A stretch of DNA of 5,184 bases from Clostridiales bacterium (lineage in GTDB: Bacteria; Bacillota; Clostridia; Peptostreptococcales; Anaerovoracaceae), in assembly GCA_009778415.1 (NCBI GenBank), contig WRJV01000157.1, positions 1 through 5,184 on the forward strand, read 5' to 3'. The notes under the pieces were generated by a model. That model was not told the origin of the DNA, ran no database searches, and worked only from the letters and a program-made list of their open reading frames with translations. The translations under genes were made by a program, and so were the position numbers. Positions 1-5,184 of this stretch are shown in pieces. Within the stretch, counting starts at the first letter, position 1, and every line of letters starts with the position of its first letter.

Positions 1-1
1 C

Positions 2-568
2 CTTGCCTGCGCAAACGTGGCGAACTGGTTCCTGTTTCCAGGCATGCTAAAACTCGCCCTGCTGCAGAGAATAGAGCAGGGCGGGTTTTCGTTTTACTAC
101 GGCATGCTTGGTTTTTTCTGCGTGTCCGCGCTGCTCCTTCGCGCTTGCCGGCTGGACTGGAAGTTTTGGGCCGATCAGCTCGTCCCGTCAGTGCTCATAC
201 TCCATGCTTTCGGCAGGATTGGTTGCAGCCTCAGCGGCTGCTGCTACGGCGCACCGGTGGAACTGTTTGGCGTCAGCTTTGACTTCCCAGCCCGCGAGCT
301 AGAGGCGGCATGCCTGTTTTGCCTCTATTTTTTGTTTGAGAAAAAAATCAGGGGACATCGTTTCTTCTGGTACCTTTTGTGCTACTCCACCCTGCGGTTC
401 CTGCTCGAATTTGGGCGCGGCGACGACAGGGGGGTATTCTTGATCGAATGGCTGTCCCCTGCGCAAGTGACGTCGGTTTTAATCTGGGCAGGGCTGGCAG
501 TTTTCATGGTTTTTCATCGGTTACTTGGGAATCGAACGTTTCCTGCCAATTATCAGAGCCGAAATTGA
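2..568 (+). CDS. Lgt-family (prolipoprotein diacylglyceryl transferase-like) membrane protein, 5' partial
   Basis: The reading frame is open to the left edge of the window (codons from base 2), so the gene is cut at its 5' end; the GTG at 17 has no ribosome binding site before it and is probably an internal Val. About 188 residues are visible against roughly 260-280 for full Lgt. Numbering from that GTG, family landmarks appear in order: QGGFSFYYG (21-29), GRIGCSLSGCCYG (66-78), CYSTLRFLLEFGRGD (122-136) and LSPAQVTSV (147-155), separated by hydrophobic membrane segments. Lgt moves diacylglycerol from phosphatidylglycerol to the lipobox Cys of prolipoproteins at the membrane. Compared with E. 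coli Lgt, the equivalents of Tyr235 and Arg239 (Y123, R127) and Arg143 (R67) are kept, but His103 is Tyr (Y27) and the Asn and Glu of the GRxxN...E motif are Cys. Family membership is secure; true Lgt activity is uncertain, and it may be a paralogue with another role. It converges on and overlaps the protease gene. Confidence 0.8.
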   Translation, partial: LACANVANWFLFPGMLKLALLQRIEQGGFSFYYGMLGFFCVSALLLRACRLDWKFWADQLVPSVLILHAFGRIGCSLSGCCYGAPVELFGVSFDFPARELEAACLFCLYFLFEKKIRGHRFFWYLLCYSTLRFLLEFGRGDDRGVFLIEWLSPAQVTSVLIWAGLAVFMVFHRLLGNRTFPANYQSRN

Positions 569-637
569 TCCGGCGACAGACAGCCAGAGCATAAAAACCA
601 TAATAGGCGGGCTGCCGTTGTTTCCGGTCTTCGGGAG
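521..637 (-). other. LPKTG cell-wall sorting signal
   Basis: LPKTG is encoded at 623-637, followed by a Gly/Asn/Ser/Pro linker, a hydrophobic segment of about 20 residues and the positively charged end GRKRSIPK. This is the standard class A sortase substrate layout: cleavage between Thr and Gly and attachment to the peptidoglycan precursor. No sortase gene lies in the window. Confidence 0.93.
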
Positions 638-3502
638 GTCGCTTTGGAGGTCGCTCGGGAGGCCGCCTTGGAGGTCGCCTAGCAGGTCGTCCGGCAGCGC
701 CAACGGCACTTCCTCGTCTTCAAACACGAAGAATATGGTCTCCGGAGTTGTCAGCCTCACTCCATATGAGCAGTTGCCGTTGCCGGCCGCTATTGTCACG
801 CTTGCGCTGTACGTCCCCTCGTCAACCCAAAACTGCGTTCCCCCCATGCCGGCATACGTGCCGCCAAACACCTCCTCGCCATCCTTTTTGACGGCGACGT
901 TGATGGTCACCTTGTTGTCTATCTTGGTGACCGCAAAATCCATCCAACCGGCTTCTTCCACAATTACGCCTGTGTGGGTGATGGTTGTTGGAGCTTTGCC
1001 TTGCCCGCTGAAATTGTAGGCTTGGCGTGGCGACACGGCTTCGCTGGGAGCCAAAATGCGCACGTCGCGGGTAGCTGACGCAACAAGGCCCGCGCTGTTC
1101 GCCACTGTATATGTGAGGGTGTACGTTCCTTCCTTGCCCCTGTTGACGTTTCCTGCAATCTGCACGTCTTCTGATATGTCCCCATCGGCTTCGTCATAGG
1201 CATATGCGCCTTGTTCTTGATAGGGAGTGCCGCTGTCGAGGTGCAGTATGATCGGGTCGGAACCGATGATTGTCAGTTTGGGGGCGTTTGCCGGGGGCGG
1301 CGGAACTTCACGATCTGCTACAATCACTGTGCGCGTTGCCCGCGCCGTGTTGCCGCCGGCGTCTTCAACCACATAGTCGACGGTATAGAGGCCTTCAGTG
1401 TAGTGGTCTATGTTGTCGGTCACCCTGACTGCGCCGGTCAGGCTTGCGCCCAGACAGTCTACTGCGCTGTATCCAGGCTCTGTGTAATCCTCACTGGTGA
1501 AAATCTGCACGTCCATCGACCCAGAAAGGGTAATCGTTGGGGGAAGCAAGTACTTAGGCTCTTCGGCAACAACTGCGACGTTTACTGAACGAGTCGCTGT
1601 GCTCGTATTGCCTGCTGTGTCTGACACGCTGTATTCAAGTATGTAACGGCTTGGAACATTGCTGTTTACCAAACCAGTCACGTCGACTTTGCTCGTTATG
1701 TCGCCGTCGACATTGTCGATTGCAGTGTACCCGGGCTCGATAAATGCCTCGCCCTGCCTGATCTCCATTTCACTGCTGCCTTTCAGCGTCAGCACCGGCG
1801 GAGTATTGTCCACAAGGACGACGTTGACAGCCCGCGTTGCCGCGGCTTTGTTGCCTGCTGCGTCCGATACGCTGTATTCCAAGGTGTAATGGCCCGGCAC
1901 GTTGACGTTGACCGCGCCTGACACGACGACTTTGCCCGTGATGTCACCGTCGATGTTGTCCGTAGCAGTGTACCCGGGTTCGATAAATGCCTCGCCCTGC
2001 CTGATTTCCATCGTTTGGCTGCCCTTGAGCGTCAGTACCGGCGGAGTGTCGTCCACGAGGACAACCTCTACGACCCGCGTCGCCTCAGCTGTGTTGCCCG
2101 CAGCGTCAGAAACTTTGTATTCAAGCCTGTAGACGCCTGGGGTGTTCACGTTTACCGTTCCGGTCACAACGACCTTGCTGGTGATGTTGCCGTCGATGTC
2201 GTCAATTGCGGTGTACCCGGGCTCGGTGAACTTCTCGCCCTGCCTTATCTCCATAACAAGGCTTCCTGCCAGCGTCAATACCGGCGCGGTAGTGTCTATG
2301 ACTTCAGCCGGCACGCTGTCGCGGACGAGGGCAAGGGTTTTGCCAAGGTCGATCACGCCATAGCCGGTCTCGTTGTTGTATCCTCCGCCCAGCGGCTTCG
2401 CGCCCTGCTGGATGTACGAATACACCTGCTCGTTCGTAAGGCCGGGGTTGAGCGCCAGCACCAGCGACGCGAGGCCTGAAACCTGCGGGGCTGCAAATGA
2501 CGTGCCACCCATGCCAGCGTATCCGCCTTGGGCTGTCGTGGTAGTGTAGCTGGATATTGCAACCACGCCCATGCCGGTCCCGTAGCTCGATATGGAAGCA
2601 CGGGACGTCCCGTTTGATGTGGCGCCTACCGCCATAACGTTGGAATAGCGGGCAGGGTAACTGATAGTGCTCACGCCGTCGTTGCCGGTAGCGGCAAACA
2701 GGGCACAGCCCTTGTTGTATGCGTAATCGACGGCGTTTTTCAGCGTAACGCTGTCGCTGGACGTGCCTAGGCTGAGGTTGATTATTTTCGCCCCGTTGTC
2801 TGCGGCCCACATGATGCCCTTTGCGATGTTGGCAACTGACAGTGTGCCGCTGGCGTCGTCGACTTTGACGGGCATAATGTTTGCGCCCCAGTTCATGCCG
2901 ACGGTTCCGATCCCATTGTTGCCAATTGCGCCGAGCGTACCGGCCACGCCGGTCCCGTGGCCGACCGTGTCGTTGTTGGGCGACAGGCCTGCCACAGCAG
3001 AATAGCCGGGCAGCAATTTTGGCAAATCAGGGTGCTGGTAAACACCCGAGTCGACGACTGCGACAGGTGGGCCGCCGTTCTTAACGATGTCCCAACCGTT
3101 TTGAGCGTTGATTGCAGTTAGAAGGGCTTTGAGAGTGGTGTAGTTCGGATCGTTTGGCGTGGCGCTGAAAGCGCCTTTGAAGTTTGGTTCGGCATACGCA
3201 ATAAACTTGCTGTTTTTGTACTTGTTTAGTATGGCGTTTGGATTTTTCGACAAACCCTCGGCCTTTACCACGTAGACATTGTTTGCAACGACGGACAAAC
3301 CGTCTTTGACGACTTTGGCTACCTCGTCGTCATATTGCTTTTCTTTGCCGGGGAAATTCGACCTGTCAAAAAACATGACAATGACTTGGTCGAGCATTTC
3401 GCCGCTCGGGTCTTCATCCGCCGCATATGCCGTAAGAGAAAGCGGGCACACCACCGCCAGCATGACGGTGCAGAGGATGATTGAATACAGTCTTTTCTTC
3501 AT
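521..3502 (-). CDS. LPXTG-anchored subtilisin-family (S8) serine protease with Ig-like repeats
   Basis: A secreted endopeptidase predicted to be linked to the cell wall by sortase. Numbered from the ATG at 3502 (993 residues): signal peptide 1-27 (MKKR start, hydrophobic core, AYA|A cleavage); I9-like propeptide about 30-110 ending in YAEPN; catalytic domain about 130-395 with Asp151 (VVDSG), His182 (GHGTGVAG), oxyanion Asn274 (ATGND) and Ser335 (GGTSFAAP), so all key residues are present; five Ig-like DUF5011-type repeats about 405-818; an unassigned beta-rich domain about 820-930 with one Cys (911); a short DL-rich spacer 938-957; LPKTG 956-960; hydrophobic helix 965-986 and an RKR tail. 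The frame extends to a TTG at 3544 and an ATG at 3514, but 3502 puts the signal peptide at the N terminus; AAGGA (3516-3520) is 13 nt upstream and GGTGG (3508-3512) is 5 nt upstream. All starts give the same mature protein. The substrate is unknown. It is the second of two surface-protein genes on this strand. Confidence 0.93.
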   Translation of the reverse strand: MKKRLYSIILCTVMLAVVCPLSLTAYAADEDPSGEMLDQVIVMFFDRSNFPGKEKQYDDEVAKVVKDGLSVVANNVYVVKAEGLSKNPNAILNKYKNSKFIAYAEPNFKGAFSATPNDPNYTTLKALLTAINAQNGWDIVKNGGPPVAVVDSGVYQHPDLPKLLPGYSAVAGLSPNNDTVGHGTGVAGTLGAIGNNGIGTVGMNWGANIMPVKVDDASGTLSVANIAKGIMWAADNGAKIINLSLGTSSDSVTLKNAVDYAYNKGCALFAATGNDGVSTISYPARYSNVMAVGATSNGTSRASISSYGTGMGVVAISSYTTTTAQGGYAGMGGTSFAAPQVSGLASLVLALNPGLTNEQVYSYIQQGAKPLGGGYNNETGYGVIDLGKTLALVRDSVPAEVIDTTAPVLTLAGSLVMEIRQGEKFTEPGYTAIDDIDGNITSKVVVTGTVNVNTPGVYRLEYKVSDAAGNTAEATRVVEVVLVDDTPPVLTLKGSQTMEIRQGEAFIEPGYTATDNIDGDITGKVVVSGAVNVNVPGHYTLEYSVSDAAGNKAAATRAVNVVLVDNTPPVLTLKGSSEMEIRQGEAFIEPGYTAIDNVDGDITSKVDVTGLVNSNVPSRYILEYSVSDTAGNTSTATRSVNVAVVAEEPKYLLPPTITLSGSMDVQIFTSEDYTEPGYSAVDCLGASLTGAVRVTDNIDHYTEGLYTVDYVVEDAGGNTARATRTVIVADREVPPPPANAPKLTIIGSDPIILHLDSGTPYQEQGAYAYDEADGDISEDVQIAGNVNRGKEGTYTLTYTVANSAGLVASATRDVRILAPSEAVSPRQAYNFSGQGKAPTTITHTGVIVEEAGWMDFAVTKIDNKVTINVAVKKDGEEVFGGTYAGMGGTQFWVDEGTYSASVTIAAGNGNCSYGVRLTTPETIFFVFEDEEVPLALPDDLLGDLQGGLPSDLQSDLPKTGNNGSPPIMVFMLWLSVAGSISALIIGRKRSIPK
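634..693 (-). repeat. 12-bp tandem repeat, five copies, before the LPKTG motif
   Basis: On the plus strand the unit is close to GGAGGTCGCCTT, beginning at 634, 646, 658, 670 and 682, the last copy more diverged. Read on the minus strand it encodes tetrapeptides of the type DLLG, DLQG, GLPS, DLQS and DLPK, forming the spacer just before and into the sorting motif. Because 12 is a multiple of three, gain or loss of units keeps the frame. Confidence 0.85.
1049..2290 (-). repeat. Five Ig-like (DUF5011-type) repeats in the protease
   Basis: Repeats lie near 2051-2290, 1811-2050, 1565-1810, 1316-1546 and 1049-1288. The first three are spaced exactly 81 codons (243 bp) apart and share PPVLTLKGS, MEIRQGE, EPGYTAxD, DGDIT, LEYSVSD and AGN. 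Repeats four and five are diverged: EPGYSAVD and DAGGNTARATR in the fourth, QEQGAYAYD and DGDIS in the fifth. Such repeats probably form a stalk that holds the catalytic domain away from the wall. Confidence 0.88.
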
Positions 3503-3560
3503 GTCATCCACCATTTCCTTTTCCATATATTCGCGATAATGCAAGGCGTATATCGATAAA

Positions 3561-3585
3561 GGGGAAAAGCCGCTGCTCTTTCCCC
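3561..3585 (-). promoter_or_regulatory. Hairpin at the predicted 5' end of the protease mRNA
   Basis: GGGGAAAAGC (3561-3570) pairs with GCTCTTTCCCC (3575-3585) with a one-base bulge and a CGCT loop. On the minus strand it is followed only by TTTATCG, a poor U-tract, so it is not a convincing terminator. It falls directly after the predicted transcription start, where a stem-loop could protect the mRNA. Confidence 0.5.
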
Positions 3586-3592
3586 TGTTACT

Positions 3593-3621
3593 AGTTTAGC
3601 ACCGGGCAACCATATTTTCAA
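3593..3621 (-). promoter_or_regulatory. Candidate sigma-A promoter for the protease gene
   Basis: On the minus strand TTGAAA (3616-3621, five of six to TTGACA) is followed after exactly 17 nt by TAAACT (3593-3598, four of six to TATAAT). The start of transcription would be near 3586-3588, giving a leader of roughly 85 nt. The match is by eye and no extended -10 is present. Confidence 0.45.
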
Positions 3622-3703
3622 CCGCGTTTTTGCCTTTCTTCAGTCGCACCGGCGAGATCGGCGAAATATCAATGCGTTGCCCAGTGAAAGAATATCGGGG
3701 AAA

Positions 3704-3748
3704 CCGAAGGTGGTAAGGGCAGAGCGCCTTTACCACCTCCGGCTTCGG
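3704..3748 (-). terminator. Strong hairpin, candidate terminator of the thioester-protein gene
   Basis: GGTGGTAAGGGC (3709-3720) pairs with GCCTTTACCACC (3726-3737) around a 5-nt loop with one wobble, and the outer CCGAAG (3704-3709) pairs with CTTCGG (3743-3748), sharing one base and leaving a bulge on one side. It lies 66 nt past the stop of the thioester gene. The following bases on the minus strand (TTTCCCC) are a weak U-tract, so termination may be partial or the hairpin may instead protect the 3' end. Confidence 0.45.
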
Positions 3749-3774
3749 AATAATACAGTTGTTTGGTTGCCGCA

Positions 3775-3792
3775 TCAAGCCAGTGGGCTTGA
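3775..3792 (-). other. Short perfect inverted repeat after the thioester-protein stop
   Basis: TCAAGCC (3775-3781) and GGCTTGA (3786-3792) form a 7-bp stem with a 4-nt loop, 21 nt past the stop codon. There is no T-run on either side, so it is not a canonical intrinsic terminator. Confidence 0.4.
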
Positions 3793-3813
3793 ATATTGCG
3801 TCAATCTATCATG

Positions 3814-5184
3814 TTAAGGAAGTACAATTTTGTGATTATTGTCGTGCGTGCAAACGTACCATTCGCCGTTTGCGGGGTCGCCGCCGACATACTCGCCCGT
3901 AGGCTGGTAGTCGTGCCCCAGAGGCTCGCCGAAAGCGACGCCGGTGCCGATTTCGCAATCCGTACACTTAAGCCATACGATCCCCCCGTCTTCGCAAGTG
4001 GGGTATTTGATGCCGGTGATTTCCAGCTCCCCAGTGCAGAAGTCGTCAAACCATATGAGCCAGCCGCCTTCAAACGCCACTGCTTTATGCGGGTTTGTGC
4101 CATAATAGAAGTCGAGGTTGTTCCAGAACACAGCGTGCTTGCAGTAGGCTACGTTGTTCACAGTCGGCGCGTTTGCATCGTCCAGTTCGTAATCGCCAGG
4201 CCATACAGTGTTGCCCTGCGCGTCGATGGTGAAATAGAGGCCGTCTGCTCCACCCGGGTATTTTGGCTTCCAGACCAAGTTGTAATCCCCGTCTTCACCG
4301 TGAAAGGGCTCGTCCCAGAAGAGCTTGATTTCTTCCCTGAACACATAGTCGCCGGGCTGGAGGTATGAACCGTCATCTAGCTTTTCAATAAACACCATGC
4401 CGCCAAAACCGGTATTAAAAGTGCCTATCAATATTTCGTCTTCTCCCATGATTTTGAAAAGGTCAAAGCTAAACTCATCCGGCAGAACCTCCAGCACGCC
4501 GCCGTATTTTACCTTGTTGAACCACACGCTGCTGAAAAACTCGCCGCCTGTCCTGTTGTCGAAACCGTTGCTGCCGTAGATGGGAACCAGCTGAGGCTGG
4601 GCAGAGTAGTAGTCTGCATTGTTTATGCCGATCATGAAGACGACGTCAACAATCTCTTCATCTCCGTTGAACACGAAGTCGCTGTAATTGGCGATGATGT
4701 CTTCTATGATTTCTTTTGCGCCCGGTATTCCTGCCACTGCCGCTGTCCCTGCTTCAACAGCGCCCCAGTTGATGTTGTCAAATGCTTCTGACGTTATGTC
4801 GATAGCGCCGAGCAACGCCCAAGTGACTATCTGGGTAACTACCCGGTGTTCGTCCAATTTGCCGTATTTCGCCTCGATATAGTTGTACGCTTTCAGGAAG
4901 TCGGCATACGGAACGCCATTGGGTGCATCCTTAAGCGCGACCATGTAGTTGCCGGGGCCCTCAAAGAACGACACAGAACCAGCGTTGGCGCAGAACGATG
5001 CGTATTCCTTGCCTGTTTCGGCGTTTCTAATTCCGATGGGGAAGATGTCGCCGGTGTTGTTAAGGCCGGGGTAGCCCAAAACATAGCCGCCGCCATAGCC
5101 GTTGATAATCGTGTAGTAAGCGTCGTAGTCGAAATCAGCTTTTACGCCGCCTATCCCAACTCCGTCAACGAAGAATACGAACAC
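3814..5184 (-). CDS. Thioester-domain (TQXA-type) surface protein with SpaA-like domain, 5' partial
   Basis: The frame is open to the right edge; the GTG there is most likely an internal Val, so signal peptide and N terminus are missing. Of 456 visible residues, about 15-205 look like an internal thioester domain: a Cys in YASFCANAG (Cys65) and a Gln in VVTQIVTWALLG (Gln118) match the Cys and TQxxxW pair that forms a Cys-Gln thioester in Gram-positive adhesins and lets them bond covalently to host or other targets. Residues about 216-345 resemble a SpaA/Cna-B (prealbumin-like) domain: FNKVKYGG, FSFDLFKI, IGTFNTGFGG, GSYLQPGDYVFREE, and YFTIDAQG. Lys224 or 226, Glu284 or 285 and Asn343 or 344 could form an isopeptide bond. 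Residues 394-456 carry PTCEDGG, CTDC and GHDY, a Cys-rich pattern common in Clostridia surface proteins. The protein stops at KIVLP with no LPXTG signal or membrane helix. The thioester call is strong by motif; the exact ligand is unknown. Confidence 0.8.
   Translation of the reverse strand: MFVFFVDGVGIGGVKADFDYDAYYTIINGYGGGYVLGYPGLNNTGDIFPIGIRNAETGKEYASFCANAGSVSFFEGPGNYMVALKDAPNGVPYADFLKAYNYIEAKYGKLDEHRVVTQIVTWALLGAIDITSEAFDNINWGAVEAGTAAVAGIPGAKEIIEDIIANYSDFVFNGDEEIVDVVFMIGINNADYYSAQPQLVPIYGSNGFDNRTGGEFFSSVWFNKVKYGGVLEVLPDEFSFDLFKIMGEDEILIGTFNTGFGGMVFIEKLDDGSYLQPGDYVFREEIKLFWDEPFHGEDGDYNLVWKPKYPGGADGLYFTIDAQGNTVWPGDYELDDANAPTVNNVAYCKHAVFWNNLDFYYGTNPHKAVAFEGGWLIWFDDFCTGELEITGIKYPTCEDGGIVWLKCTDCEIGTGVAFGEPLGHDYQPTGEYVGGDPANGEWYVCTHDNNHKIVLP
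4150..4539 (-). other. SpaA/Cna-B-like prealbumin-fold domain
   Basis: The order NKVKYGG, FSFDLFKI, IGTF, GxY...YVFREE, YFTID and VNN follows the strand order of SpaA-like stalk domains. Such domains often carry a Lys-Asn or Lys-Asp isopeptide bond catalysed by a Glu, which makes a rigid stalk. Candidate residues are Lys224 or 226, Glu284 or 285 and Asn343 or 344 in the visible protein. The fold assignment is by motif only. Confidence 0.55.
4570..5142 (-). other. Internal thioester domain (Cys65 - Gln118)
   Basis: This part of the partial surface-protein gene encodes the thioester domain. The Cys codon is at 4990-4992 and the Gln codon of TQIVTW at 4831-4833, 53 residues apart. In known family members these two side chains condense spontaneously into a reactive thioester. 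The domain seems to close with a PQLVPIYG strand near residue 203. Boundaries are by eye. Confidence 0.68.

Larger units (their letters stand above)
3503..3813 (-). other. Non-coding spacer between the two surface-protein genes
   Basis: This 311-bp stretch holds no gene that I can support. Read on the minus strand it contains, in order, a short hairpin (3775-3792), a long hairpin (3704-3748), a pair of complementary 7-mers GGGCAAC and GTTGCCC (3676-3682 and 3604-3610), a sigma-A-like promoter (3593-3621) and a GC-rich hairpin (3561-3585). The complementary 7-mers flank smaller possible pairings (ATATTT with AAATAT), so the RNA may be folded, but I recognise no riboswitch class. Confidence 0.6.

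Noticed and set aside
1565..2290. Regular 243-bp repeats considered as a CRISPR-like or mobile array
   Set aside because: The period is a multiple of three and the units encode a known Ig-like domain; there are no short repeats with unique spacers.
1659..2363. Three plus-strand frames with similar proteins (MSPSTLSIAVYPGSINASPC type)
   Set aside because: These are the antisense image of the three Ig-like repeats of the protease, which explains their similarity.
3542..3544. TTG as the protease start codon
   Set aside because: It would add 14 mostly polar residues before a textbook signal peptide and has no ribosome binding site; the ATG at 3502 is favoured, with the ATG at 3514 as the alternative.
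3596..3778. A 60-codon minus-strand reading frame in the spacer
   Set aside because: It starts at TTG/ATG with no ribosome binding site, runs through the long hairpin and the candidate promoter, and resembles no family I know.
3796..4368. A 190-codon plus-strand reading frame
   Set aside because: It is antisense to the thioester gene, whose domains are well supported; the frame is open only because of the GC-rich codon use of the real gene.

Overview
The window looks like chromosomal DNA of a Gram-positive bacterium, most likely a member of the Bacillota (Clostridia-like). The evidence is a canonical LPXTG sortase signal (LPKTG, hydrophobic segment, RKR tail), an internal-thioester surface-protein domain, a C-terminal Cys-rich segment of the PTC...CxxC type, and AAGGA-like ribosome binding sequence. 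No RNA gene, CRISPR array, prophage or insertion sequence is visible, and species cannot be assigned from this sequence alone.

Layout: (1) 2-568, plus strand: the 3' part of an Lgt-family (prolipoprotein diacylglyceryl transferase-like) membrane protein whose start lies left of the window. (2) 521-3502, minus strand: a complete gene for a secreted, wall-anchored subtilisin-family (S8) protease with propeptide, catalytic domain, five Ig-like (DUF5011-type) repeats, an unassigned beta-rich domain and an LPKTG sorting signal. The 3' ends of these two genes overlap tail-to-tail by 48 bp. (3) 3503-3813: a 311-bp non-coding spacer holding three hairpins and a sigma-A-like promoter for the protease. 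(4) 3814-5184, minus strand: the 3' part of a surface protein with an internal thioester domain (Cys and TQxxxW motif), a SpaA/Cna-B-like domain and a Cys-rich tail, with its start right of the window.

Genes 2 and 4 lie on the same strand and both encode cell-surface proteins: a probable covalent adhesin followed by a wall-anchored protease. The hairpins and a separate promoter between them suggest they are neighbours rather than one tight operon. Gene 1 is on the opposite strand, and its relatives act in lipoprotein lipidation at the membrane; its active-site motifs are diverged, so a true Lgt role is doubtful.

The most interesting points are the thioester adhesin lacking any visible wall-anchoring signal, the diverged Lgt-like protein, the hairpin at the predicted 5' end of the protease mRNA (reminiscent of the aprE leader of Bacillus subtilis), and the in-frame repeat structures at two scales (243 bp and 12 bp) in the protease gene. 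I found no convincing wholly new multi-gene system.
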